This document shows, in pieces, positions 17,090 to 26,500 of a stretch of 64,000 bases of DNA. A model generated the notes under the pieces. That model was not told the origin of the DNA and did not search any database. It saw only the letters and a program-made list of their open reading frames with translations. The stretch lies in NCBI GenBank assembly GCA_009377495.1, contig WHTZ01000005.1:62001-126000 (forward strand), written 5' to 3'. How positions within the stretch are numbered: position 1 is the first letter of the stretch; each line of letters begins with the position of its first letter. Origin of the DNA: Luteitalea sp. Its GTDB lineage: Bacteria > Acidobacteriota > Vicinamibacteria > Vicinamibacterales > Vicinamibacteraceae. The position numbers were made by a program, and so were the translations under genes.

Positions 17090-19432
17090 TCACCGAACCT
17101 GCGCGTCCACGTGTTCGAAGTAATCTTTCGGCACCAGTACCTCGCGCGCCTTGCCGCCTGCGCCGGTCGACACGAGGCCGTCGGCCTCCATCATGTCCAC
17201 GAGGCGCGCGGCGCGGCTGAAGCCAATGCGCAGTCGACGCTGGAGGTACGAGATCGACGCCTGGCCGCTCTGCACGACAATGCGTGCGGCTTCGTCGTAG
17301 AGATCGTCTCTATCGAAGCCACCAAGGGCGTCCACCTTCTTCTCTTCGTCGGTAATCGTGTTGTCGTACACCGGCTGGCCCTGCTTTCGCAGATAACTGG
17401 CGAGCCGCGCGCTCTCTTGCTCCGAGATATACGGTCCGTGCAAGCGCGCCACGCGCGAGCTCGCCGGCGGCAGATAGAGCATATCGCCCTTGCCGAGCAG
17501 TTGCTCGGCACCGTTGCAGTCGAGGATCGTGCGCGAGTCTGTCTTCGACGAGACGCGAAATGAGATGCGCGCCGGGAGGTTCGCCTTGATCAAGCCCGTG
17601 ATGACATCCACGGACGGACGCTGCGTGGCGAGGATCAGGTGGATACCCACGGCGCGCGCCATTTGCGCCAGGCGACAGATCGACTCTTCGACTTCGTTGG
17701 ACGCGACCATCATCAGGTCGGCCAGCTCGTCGATGATGACGACCACGAACGGGAGCGTCCGGGGCAGCTCGCCGGTCTGCGGATCCGGCTTGGCCTCCCC
17801 AGACGCGAGCATATGCCGCAAGTTCCGGTTGAACTGCTCGACATTGCGCACGCCTTGCGCCGCGAGCGTCTTGTACCGCTCTTCCATCTCGCGGACCGCC
17901 CAGCGCAGCGCGTTGGCGGCGAGCTTCGGGTCGACGACGACCGGTGTGAGGAGGTGCGGAATGTCCTCGTACATCCCCAACTCGAGCCGCTTCGGGTCAA
18001 TCATGATGAACCGCACCTCCTCGGGCGTCGCGCGATAGAGGATGCTGGTAATCATCCCGTTGAGACCGACGGATTTACCCGCGCCGGTCGACCCCGCGAT
18101 GAGCAGATGCGGCATGGTGCCGAGGTCTGCCACGGATGGCTCGCCATGAATCGTCTTGCCGAGCGCCAGTGTGAGCTTCGAGACAGACCGCCGGTACGGC
18201 TCGGATTCCAGCAGCTCCCTGAGCGAGATCTGCTCGCGCTGCGCGTTCGGGATCTGGATCCCGACCGTCGATTTGCCAGGGATGCGGTCGATGAGCACCG
18301 ACTCGGCACGCATCGCGAGACAGAGGTCCTCGGCCAGGCCGGTAACCTTGCTGTACTTGACGCCGGCATCCGGTTTGAACTCGAAGGTCGTCACCACCGG
18401 GCCCGGGTGGATCTGCACCACATTTCCTTCGACGGCGAACTCCCGACACTTGTCCTCGAGCAGCCGCCCGGCCTCCATCAGCTCGCGCTCGTCGATCTTG
18501 CGCTCTTCGGCCGGGGCGTCCAACAACGCGAGCGGCGGAAGTGTGAAGTCACCCCGGCGACGCTCGGCCGGCGCTTTGGTGATGGGCTCCGGCTCGCTGA
18601 GCGGCAGTGACGGAGTGCTGATGCGGACGGGCGCTTTCCTTGATTCGGCCCGTGCCTCGACCGCTGATTCACGCGGTGGTGCGCCGCGACGCGCTTCTCC
18701 GCGGGCCTCCGCCGGAAGAGCGACTGCAGGGGAGTCGGTTGCGGCACCTCGCCGGACCGTACGCAGCACCTCGTCCGGCTTCGCGCCCTTCTCGATGTGC
18801 TTGCGAATCACCTCGCGAGCCTGCTGTTGCCGGCGCCGCTCATCTCGCCACGCCTGCACGCGATCGCGAAGCGCGCGCCACTGGGCACCCACATGCTCGA
18901 AGGTCCACACCAAGACCGCCCCGAGCGACATCTGCGTGACCATCATGACGCCGAGAAAGAGCAGCGTGATGACGAGCACCACCGCACCCGTCCGATTCAA
19001 CAGGCTCTTGAACGCGGCGGCGAGCGCCGCACCCAGGTACCCGCCCGGGGGCACGTTGCGCGCGCCCACGCTGAGCGAGTCGAAGGTGAGGCTCAACAGC
19101 GCTGCGACGCAGGTGATGAGCAGCAACGCGCCGAGCGCCTTCGTGTAGCCCGCGGTCAGCGTGCGGCACCAGAAATAGTGCCAGCCGGCGACCACCAGCA
19201 CGAACGGGACCAGGTATGATGCGTGTCCGAAGGATTGAAACGACAGCTCCGCCAGGAACGCCCCGACCTGACCGGCGAAGTTCGCCACTGGGCGCTCCGG
19301 CCCCGAGTAGAAGAACCACGCCGGGTCGGCCGACGAATAGCTCGCGAGCGCGATGAGCCAGATGACGGCCGCGCCGAACAGCGACACGCCCAGGACTTCG
19401 CTCAGCCGACGAGTGACTACCGAAGACGACAC
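17090..19432 (-). CDS. ftsK: FtsK/SpoIIIE DNA translocase
   Basis: This 780-residue membrane-anchored motor pumps chromosomal DNA at the division septum and activates XerCD at dif. The N-terminus has about four membrane spans (residues ~20-175), then a charged linker shorter than E. coli FtsK. The motor has Walker A GSTGAGKSVGLN (~447) and Walker B VVIIDELADLMM (~565). The C-terminus (ASISYLQRRLRIGFSRAARL) is the gamma winged helix that reads KOPS-type DNA sites. It begins 2 bp after the RNase J stop codon and is followed by the amidase, a cell-separation grouping. Confidence 0.96.
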   Translation of the reverse strand: MSSSVVTRRLSEVLGVSLFGAAVIWLIALASYSSADPAWFFYSGPERPVANFAGQVGAFLAELSFQSFGHASYLVPFVLVVAGWHYFWCRTLTAGYTKALGALLLITCVAALLSLTFDSLSVGARNVPPGGYLGAALAAAFKSLLNRTGAVVLVITLLFLGVMMVTQMSLGAVLVWTFEHVGAQWRALRDRVQAWRDERRRQQQAREVIRKHIEKGAKPDEVLRTVRRGAATDSPAVALPAEARGEARRGAPPRESAVEARAESRKAPVRISTPSLPLSEPEPITKAPAERRRGDFTLPPLALLDAPAEERKIDERELMEAGRLLEDKCREFAVEGNVVQIHPGPVVTTFEFKPDAGVKYSKVTGLAEDLCLAMRAESVLIDRIPGKSTVGIQIPNAQREQISLRELLESEPYRRSVSKLTLALGKTIHGEPSVADLGTMPHLLIAGSTGAGKSVGLNGMITSILYRATPEEVRFIMIDPKRLELGMYEDIPHLLTPVVVDPKLAANALRWAVREMEERYKTLAAQGVRNVEQFNRNLRHMLASGEAKPDPQTGELPRTLPFVVVIIDELADLMMVASNEVEESICRLAQMARAVGIHLILATQRPSVDVITGLIKANLPARISFRVSSKTDSRTILDCNGAEQLLGKGDMLYLPPASSRVARLHGPYISEQESARLASYLRKQGQPVYDNTITDEEKKVDALGGFDRDDLYDEAARIVVQSGQASISYLQRRLRIGFSRAARLVDMMEADGLVSTGAGGKAREVLVPKDYFEHVDAQVR

Positions 19433-19434
19433 GG

Positions 19435-21096
19435 TTAAATCTCCATCACCACGGGAACCACGAGCGGACGCCGCCCGGAACGACGCCGGAACAAACGCTG
19501 TAGCTCGGTGCGGACCTTTTCTTTGATGAGCCCGATGTCGGTACGCTCTTCGACGCTCGCGCTCGCAACCACCTCCTGCACGACTCCCGCCGCCCCGCGC
19601 ACCAGCGGCTCGGTCACATCGTCGAGCACGACGCCGCGCGTGATGACCTCCGGTACCCCCTCCAAGGTCCCAGACTGCCGGTTGATGGCGAGCACCGGCA
19701 CGACGAGACCATCGCCCGCCAGGTGGCGCCGATCGCGGAGCACCTGATCTCCGACCTCGCCCGTGAGTGTCCCGTCGATGAGCACCCGGCCCACCGCGAT
19801 CTTGTCCACAATCGACCCGCCGTTCTCGTCGAAGCGCACGACATCGCCGTTGCCCGCGAGCACGACGGCGGATTCGCTCCCCGTCACCTGTGTGGCGACG
19901 CGCGCATGCCGGGCGAGCTGCCGGTACTCCCCGTGAATCGGAATGAAGTAACGCGGTCGCACCAACGACAGCATCAGCTTCAGCTCCTCGGCGCTGCCAT
20001 GACCCGAGACGTGCACGTGCTTGAGACCTTCGTAGATAACCTCGGCACCGCGGAACGCGATGTGGTTCATGACCCGCCCAATGGCCCGCTCGTTCCCCGG
20101 AATGGCGCGTGCCGAGAAGACGACGGTGTCATCCTCTGCGAGCCGGACGTGCCGATTATCGTCGATGGCAATGCGCGACAACGCCGCGAGCGCTTCTCCC
20201 TGCGACCCTGTCGTCAGGCACACGACCTCGCCCGCCGGGTGGTTCTTGATCTCGCTATCACGAATCGCGATACCCGGTGGCACCTTGAGGTACCCCAGCC
20301 GCGTCCCGATCTCGCTGTTCTCGACGACGCCACGCCCCACGAACGCCACTTTACGCTCGAAGTGGGCGGCGAGATTGATGATGACCTGCATCCGATAGAG
20401 GCTCGATGAGAACAGCGCGACGACAATCTTGCCCTTGGTGGCCGTGAAGATCTCTTCGAACGCGTCCACCACGTCGAGCTCCGACCCGGCGAAGCCCGGA
20501 CGGTCGACGTTCGTGCTATCGCCGAACAGGGCCAGCACACCCTCGCTGCCCAACTGCGCGAACCGGTGAAAGTCGAAGTGCTGGCCGTCGATCGGCGTCT
20601 GGTCGATCTTGAAGTCACCCGTGTGGATGATGAGCCCCTGTGGCGTGCCGATGGCCAGCGCCATGCAATCAGGCATGCTGTGCGTGACCCGGAGGAACTC
20701 GATGCGGAATGGCCCGACCTCGACGACTTCGCGCGGTCGCACGGGCACCAGGCGTCCGCGCGCATCGATGCCGTGCTCCGCAAGCTTCGACTCGATGAGC
20801 GCCAAGGCGAGCGGCGTGCCGTAAACAGGACCGTCCACGTAGCGAAAGACGAACGGCACGGCACCGATGTGATCTTCGTGCCCGTGCGTCAGGACGAGCG
20901 CATCCAACCGACGTGCCCGTTCTTGCAGCGATCCGAGGTCGGGAATGATCAGGTCGACGCCCAACAGCTCAGGCTCGGGGAACATGACGCCCGCGTCGAT
21001 GCCGATCGTCGTGTCGCCACACGACATCGTCATCATGTTCATGCCGAACTCGCGGAGACCCCCGAGCGCAACGACATCGACAGATGGAACACTCAT
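19435..21096 (-). CDS. rnj: Ribonuclease J
   Basis: This 553-residue metallo-beta-lactamase/beta-CASP nuclease acts in mRNA decay and rRNA maturation with endo- and 5'-3' exonuclease activity. The zinc motif is VLTHGHEDHIGAVPF (~72), the beta-CASP region holds LFGDSTNVDRPGF and VSGHGSAEELKLML, and IPIHGEYRQL follows. The C-terminal ~100 residues match the RNase J tail domain. ATG 21096 is chosen over upstream in-frame codons because the conserved protein begins at VDVVALGGLREFG. It lacks a close neighbour upstream, and a long structured leader precedes it. Confidence 0.95.
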   Translation of the reverse strand: MSVPSVDVVALGGLREFGMNMMTMSCGDTTIGIDAGVMFPEPELLGVDLIIPDLGSLQERARRLDALVLTHGHEDHIGAVPFVFRYVDGPVYGTPLALALIESKLAEHGIDARGRLVPVRPREVVEVGPFRIEFLRVTHSMPDCMALAIGTPQGLIIHTGDFKIDQTPIDGQHFDFHRFAQLGSEGVLALFGDSTNVDRPGFAGSELDVVDAFEEIFTATKGKIVVALFSSSLYRMQVIINLAAHFERKVAFVGRGVVENSEIGTRLGYLKVPPGIAIRDSEIKNHPAGEVVCLTTGSQGEALAALSRIAIDDNRHVRLAEDDTVVFSARAIPGNERAIGRVMNHIAFRGAEVIYEGLKHVHVSGHGSAEELKLMLSLVRPRYFIPIHGEYRQLARHARVATQVTGSESAVVLAGNGDVVRFDENGGSIVDKIAVGRVLIDGTLTGEVGDQVLRDRRHLAGDGLVVPVLAINRQSGTLEGVPEVITRGVVLDDVTEPLVRGAAGVVQEVVASASVEERTDIGLIKEKVRTELQRLFRRRSGRRPLVVPVVMEI

Positions 21097-21435
21097 TGAC
21101 AGCTCAAACCAGGTCGGCAGCGCCAAGACACCGTGTGAAAGACCTCGTAGCGCAGGCATGCCCCGCGATCGTCCGCGCCTGCCAGACGACGACGGTCTTT
21201 CCGCCTTTCGCCCTTCACGCGACGGCGGAGGCGGTCCTGGCTCGCGCTTCTCTCGCTTCCCGCCCGATGATCGTCGCGGGTCGCAGAAGTCGTGAGCTTG
21301 GTGCGCCGGCGAGTAGCCCGGGCGGGCAACCCGCGGTGCGGGGTAAGCTGCAGCAAGGCTGGGAACCTGGCAGATTACCCCTTTTCAGGCCCTGGGCTTG
21401 CCTGTGAACAGGCAGGATCGAGCGGGCGAATTATA
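21097..21435 (-). promoter_or_regulatory. Promoter and long structured leader of rnj
   Basis: This 346-bp gap has no credible gene. On the minus strand a perfect TATAAT (21430-21435) lies in the 3' edge of rsmA, which would give rnj a leader of about 325 nt. The leader can fold into a GCCTG/CAGGC hairpin (21400-21413), a long hairpin closed by GGGGTAA/TTACCCC (21340-21381) and a GCGGG/CCCGC hairpin (21322-21334). No known riboswitch, SRP, tmRNA or RNase P signature was found. Confidence 0.5.
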
Positions 21436-21442
21436 GCACAGC

Positions 21443-22288
21443 TCACACCGACGTGTGGCTTTGGGAAAGTCGTGCAAGCTCCGCAAGTTGTAGCGTTTCG
21501 GGCCGACGTTTACCGTCGAGGTGGGCATCTGCCAAGGCGCGCTCCACCGACAAAGCCACTGGGTACCTCTCCGCACGCGAAACGGTACCCGGTTCCATTT
21601 CGCGCAGGGCGTTCGCGAGCGTTTTGCGTCGATGCATGAAGAGCCCGCGCACGAGGTGCACGAAGCGCGCGTAGTCGCCCACGGCGACCGCGTCTTCGCG
21701 AAAGCGCAGGCGGACCACCGCCGAGTGCACCCGTGGTGGTGGTCGGAATGCCCCCGGTGGCAAGGTCAGCACACGTTCGACGTCCGCTTGAAGCTGTGCG
21801 AAGACGCCCAGGGGCCCCCAGTTGCGATGGGGTGGCCGGACGACGAGCCGCGCCGCGACCTCACGCTGGAGCATCAGGACCGCGTCGGTGAGGACACCCT
21901 CGCGCGCGAGCGCCAGCAGCCGGAAGAGGATGGGCGTACCGACGTTGTAAGGCAGGTTTGCGGCGACCCGATAGGCGTGCGGGTGCTCGCGCCACTCGTG
22001 GAGGGGGGTTTCAAGAAAATCGCCAGCGACCACACGCACGTTGGGCGGCGCGGTGTCGGCGAGGTCGGCCGCGAGATCACGATCGATCTCAACGGCAACG
22101 ATGGACCGACAGCGCGACGCGAGCGCGGCTGTCAGGGCACCGCGCCCAGGTCCAATCTCGAGAAAGCGATCGTCTGGCTGCGGTCGAATCGCGTCGACGA
22201 CCTTCTGCACCCAGGCGGCCTCGAGGAAGTGCTGTCCGAACCGCTTACGTGCTGGCCGGCGTGGCGGTCCGAGGGCCGTGCGGGTCAC
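21443..22288 (-). CDS. rsmA: 16S rRNA A1518/A1519 dimethyltransferase
   Basis: This 281-residue SAM enzyme (KsgA) dimethylates two adenosines in helix 45 of 16S rRNA during 30S maturation. ARKRFGQHFLEAAWVQKVV is the N-terminal signature, LEIGPGRGALTAAL the SAM site, and NLPYNVGTPILFRL the NLPY catalytic motif. GTG 22288 overlaps the zincin-gene stop (GTGA) and is placed where the family begins; the frame is open ~50 codons further upstream. Confidence 0.95.
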   Translation of the reverse strand: MTRTALGPPRRPARKRFGQHFLEAAWVQKVVDAIRPQPDDRFLEIGPGRGALTAALASRCRSIVAVEIDRDLAADLADTAPPNVRVVAGDFLETPLHEWREHPHAYRVAANLPYNVGTPILFRLLALAREGVLTDAVLMLQREVAARLVVRPPHRNWGPLGVFAQLQADVERVLTLPPGAFRPPPRVHSAVVRLRFREDAVAVGDYARFVHLVRGLFMHRRKTLANALREMEPGTVSRAERYPVALSVERALADAHLDGKRRPETLQLAELARLSQSHTSV

Positions 22289-22686
22289 TCGTGTTCCTCG
22301 CCGCGCCAGAAGCGCGCCTCGATTGCCTCGATCTCCTCCTCGCTCAGGCCGAAGTAGTGCCCAATCTCGTGGATGAGCGTCTCGGCGATGGCAACGGTGA
22401 GATCTTCTTGGTCTTCGCTGTCTTCCTCGAGCGGCCACCGATACAGCGTGATGCGGTCTGGCAACCGGTTGCCATCGGCCCAGCTACGCGTGGTGAGCGG
22501 CGTGCCCTGATAGAGCCCGTAGAGCGTATCGTCGGGTCCCAGATCCATCTCGTCCAGCAGCATCGCGTCTGGCTCATCCTCGACCACGATCGCGATGTTG
22601 GCCATCGCCTCCCGAAAGTGGCGGGGGATGCGGTGCAGGGCACGCTCGACCAGCTCTTCGAAACGCTCGCGACTGACACGCGTCAC
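22285..22686 (-). CDS. Small zincin-like metallopeptidase-family protein
   Basis: This 133-residue protein carries a zincin signature, HEIGHYFGLSEEEIEAIE, near the C-terminus (HExxHxxG), and IPRHFREAMANIAIVVED typical of the small Zincin_1 (DUF1025-like) family. Substrate and function are unknown for the family. GTG 22686 overlaps the nth stop and its own stop overlaps the rsmA start, so nth, this gene and rsmA form a chain of GTGA-coupled genes. Confidence 0.85.
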   Translation of the reverse strand: MTRVSRERFEELVERALHRIPRHFREAMANIAIVVEDEPDAMLLDEMDLGPDDTLYGLYQGTPLTTRSWADGNRLPDRITLYRWPLEEDSEDQEDLTVAIAETLIHEIGHYFGLSEEEIEAIEARFWRGEEHE

Positions 22687-23393
22687 GGCGGTGGTCGGGA
22701 TGAGGTCAGCCGCACCGCGCCTCGCCGCGGCGGGCCTCCGGCAGCGCGCTCGCTGCGGGCAAAGAGGCAGATGTCGTTCAGGGCGCAGCCGTGGCACAGC
22801 GGCTTGGGTCGGCAGATGCGGCGGCCGTGCAAGATCAGGAGGTCGGAAAGCCGCGTCCAGTCCTTCCGTGGCGCGCTCGCCATCAGCTCCTGTTCAACCC
22901 CTTCGGGTGTGGACCCGGTCGCGATACCAATGCGCGGTGCGACGCGCAGAACATGCCGATCCACTGCGAGCCCTTCCGGCGCCCGGAACGCGTGGCCCAG
23001 GACGACGTTGGCGGTCTTGCGGCCGACGCCTGGCAGCTCGACGAGGTCCGCCATGCGGGAGGGTACGTCACCGCTGTGCCGTTCGACGATCGCCTGCGCC
23101 ATGGCGACGATGGTTCGCGACTTGGCGCGAAAAAAGCCGGTGGCGCGAATGAGCGGTTCGAGCTTCTCTGGCTTGACGCCGGCGAGGGCACGAGGGTCCG
23201 GGTACCGCGCGAAGAGGGTTGGTGTGACCTCATTCACACGCCGGTCTGTCGACTGTGCCGAAAGAATCGTGGCGACGAGTAGCTCAAACGGTGTCGAGTA
23301 GCGCAGCTCGGTGTCGACATTGAGATACAGCTTGGCGAGGCGCTTGACAACCTCGCGTGCCGTCGGCGGCTGGTCGGGAGCGAGTCGCGGCAT
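22683..23393 (-). CDS. nth: Endonuclease III
   Basis: This 236-residue base-excision repair glycosylase/AP lyase acts on oxidised pyrimidines. The HhH motif with catalytic Lys is LPGVGRKTANVVLGHAF, the catalytic Asp is in LAVDRHVLRV, and the 4Fe-4S cluster is C-x5-C-x2-C-x5-C (CRPKPLCHGCALNDIC); the first spacing is one residue shorter than in E. coli Nth. ATG 23393 is preferred since a promoter lies immediately upstream. A basic ~20-residue tail follows the cluster and overlaps the next gene's start. Confidence 0.94.
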   Translation of the reverse strand: MPRLAPDQPPTAREVVKRLAKLYLNVDTELRYSTPFELLVATILSAQSTDRRVNEVTPTLFARYPDPRALAGVKPEKLEPLIRATGFFRAKSRTIVAMAQAIVERHSGDVPSRMADLVELPGVGRKTANVVLGHAFRAPEGLAVDRHVLRVAPRIGIATGSTPEGVEQELMASAPRKDWTRLSDLLILHGRRICRPKPLCHGCALNDICLFARSERAAGGPPRRGAVRLTSSRPPP

Positions 23394-23399
23394 CACCCG

Positions 23400-23428
23400 A
23401 TCGTAGCGACAAGGGCACCAAGTGACAA
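23400..23428 (-). promoter_or_regulatory. Promoter of nth
   Basis: Reading the minus strand: TTGTCA (23423-23428), a 17-bp spacer, TACGAT (23400-23405), then 6 nt to the ATG. This predicts a leaderless or nearly leaderless transcript. Part of it lies in the low-complexity repeat tract. Confidence 0.55.
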
Positions 23429-23535
23429 GGTGCTGGGGTGCTGGGTGCCGCGGTGCAAGGGCTGTCGATTGAGGACCTGGCACCTCGGCACCGCAGCACT
23501 TCAGCACCCCTGCACTTCAGCACCTAGCACCGGTG
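23405..23535. repeat. Low-complexity CAGCACC/GGTGCTG intergenic tract
   Basis: This gap between nth and the TonB receptor consists of repeated GGTGCTGGG, CAGCACTTC and CCTGGCACC units in both orientations, able to form long imperfect hairpins. Similar material lies at 49785-49880. It may end both flanking transcripts, but there is no T-tract. Confidence 0.55.
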
Positions 23536-23540
23536 GGCCC

Positions 23541-26500
23541 CTAAAACTCGAGGCGGACGCTGAGCTGACTCTGACGCGGCGGGCGCGTGCTGGAGATCTG
23601 ACCGTACTCCCCCGCTGTCGCGTTCACGTTGGGGTTGTTGAAATTGACGCGGTTGAACACGTTGAACACGTCGGCACGGAGCTGCAGCCGAACTCGCGAT
23701 GTCACATTGAAGTACTTCCGCATCGAGACATCCCACGTGTAACGGTGGGGCCCTTCGACCACGCCCACCGTCGCCGTTCCGCGGCGGTCGTCTGGCGCCT
23801 CGGCGAACGCGTCGGTGTTGAACCAGCGGTCTTCGTCGCGCTCGCTGCTCGCCAGATCGATCTCACCACCGAGGTAATCGGCGCGTCGCCCACCAATTGA
23901 CGTGGAGCCGGTAGGAGTCAGGTACTGACCCGACTGCCAGCGCATCTTGCCGCTTGCCTCCCAGCCGCCCACCACCGCGCCGACCACGTCGCGACGATCG
24001 CGCAGCCACGGCAAGCTGTAGGTCCACGTCGTGACCAGGACGTGGCGGCGATCGTAGTCGGTCGGACCGAAGTTGAAGTCCTGGTTGAAGGGATCTTCCG
24101 GGTTGGCGCCGTTCCCAGTTGCGCGCGCCGTGCCCTCGGCTTTCGAGAGCGTGTAACTGACGCTGTACTTGACGTCGCCACGCCGCTTGTTGAGATATAG
24201 CTGCAAGGCGTTGTAGTTCACGAACGCATTGCTGCGACGCTCGCGGATCTGCGAGTAGCCCTGGAAGGGGCGCAGCGAGTTGGTCGAAGGACGCTCATCG
24301 CTCGGGATTTCTGCGTTCGCGGCCAGCACCTCGAAGGTGGGCTGGTTGATGTCCGGCTGCCACAGCAGGTTGCGACCGCGATTCCCCACATAGGCCACCT
24401 CGAAGAAGTGACCGAACGGCAGCTCTCGCTGAACGCTCACGCTGAAGTTGAGTTGGCGCGGGATCTCGAGGTTCGGATCGATCGTATTGATCTGGGAAAG
24501 CGGCGTGGCCTCCGAAGGCGTGCCGCCCAGCGGATCGGCCAGGTTGCCGTTTTCGACCGACACGGACGGCAGAAACGGCGGCAGGTTCACCGACGAGAAA
24601 ATGATGTTGCCCTCGGGCCGATCGTAGAAGAGACCCGCGCCGCCGCGAATCACGGTTGTTTCGTTGAGCGAGTACGCGGCGCTGAAGCGCGGCATCCAGA
24701 GATGGTGCGTGTCGTAGAGACCGCGTGGCGCACCTGTGGGAATGAGCGCCGTGGCCTCCGGATCGAGCGTCACGCGGTCCTGCTGGTCCTCTGGGACCTC
24801 GTCGCCCGCGCGAATGAGACCGTTGAAACGGTTGCCCGAGCCCGACAGGAGCGTGCCATCCGGCAGCACCGTGACCGCCTGCGCAGGGTCGTAGAGCGCC
24901 GGATCGAAGTTCGCCACGTTGTTTGCTTGCGTGTAGATCGGGCTCGAGAGCTCGTAGCGGAGGCCCACTTCGACGCTCAGGTTTGGCCGGAGCCGCCAGT
25001 TGTCGGAGATGAAGGCGCCGTACTGCGTGAATCGAAAGAACCCAATTGGATCGTCGGCTACCTCAGTATACGTGCGGAAATTGCCCAGCAGCGCGTCGGC
25101 GAAGGCTTGCCCCGTGGTGTTCGGATTGCCCGATGTGTTGAAGTTCACGTTTCCCGTATAGCCCGACCGGCCATTCTGGTCCTTGCGATTGCGCGTGACG
25201 AGGAAGCCGGTGCGCACCGAGTGCGCCCCCTTGAGCCAGGTCAACGTGTTTTGCGCTGTGATGTCCGTCGTGGGGGAGAGCAGTGACTGACTTGGACCCG
25301 TCAGGTTGGCCAGCCCGGACATGTCGATGTTCGGAATCCCGTCGTCGTATCGACCGCCGTCGAAGACCTGTGGGTAGTCGAATCCATACGTGTCGCGGCG
25401 CCACGCATCGCCCACCGGCGGAATGCGCTGACCGTTCCAGGACGCGTTGATCTTGGCTTCGTGCACGAGGTCCTCGCTGATGACCCAGGTGTGCGCGGCC
25501 AGATAGCTGTAGCCCGGGCGTACGCGGTTGGTCGGAATGGTCGGCAATTGGGCGTTGATGAACGTGCCGCGCGGCTCGACGAGGTCGTATTTGTCGTGCA
25601 AGTACCGCACGTAGAAGCTGTGCGCGTCATTGGCACGGTAGTCCAGGCGAAGGATGTCCTGCCGCCAGTCGAACGGGAAGTCGAGTTGGTAGGTCGCGTT
25701 GTTGCCCGTGGGCTCATCGTCGTACTGAAGTGCCTGGCCAATCATCGCGTCGTAGGCCGCGACAATCGCACGCCCCTCAGGTGTGATGCGGTCTTGGGGA
25801 ATGACGTTCCCGGGGAAGGGCTCGCCCGTGAGAGGGTCGATGAGGGGTTCGTCGTCTTCTTCGCTGATCCGTGCGGAGAAATCGCCGCGGAGCTCCGCGG
25901 TCGTGGGCAGCGACCGCCGGGTCGGGCCATCCACGCGGTCGAGCGACTTGTACTCCTGCCCCGCGAAGAAGAAGAGCTTGTTGTGGAGGATCGGTCCGCC
26001 CAAGCTGCCGCCGAAATCATTGAACTCGAGCTGACCCTTGATCCGCTTCCCACTCTCGTCGCGGGGTGCGAGGAACGCCGCGGCGTCGAGCGACTCGTCG
26101 CGGTAGGTTTCGAAGACGCTACCCCGAAACTGATTCGTGCCGCTCTTGGTGACGACGTTGACCGACGCGCCTGAATTGCGTCCGTACTCGGCCGAGAAGT
26201 TCGACGTCTTGATGCTGACCTGCTCGATGAAGTCGATCCCGACGTTGTTGATCTGGCTGCCGTTGGAGCCGGAATCGAGGTTGAATCCGCCATCGACGTT
26301 GAGGTTGTTGCTGTTGCCGCGCGAACCGTTGATGACCGTACCGCCTGTGCTCAGGCTCGTTGTCAGCGCCATCTGGTCGTCATCGAGCTGCACGGCGCCT
26401 GGGATCAGGGAGATCAGCTCCATGTAATTTCGGCCCGAGAGCGCGAGCTCGCGGACCTGATCGCCGTCAATGACACGGCCAATTTCGCCCGACGTGCGGT

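Noticed and set aside
21300-21442. A 6S, SRP or RNase P RNA gene before rnj
   Set aside because: None of the diagnostic core sequences could be found; it is treated as a leader.
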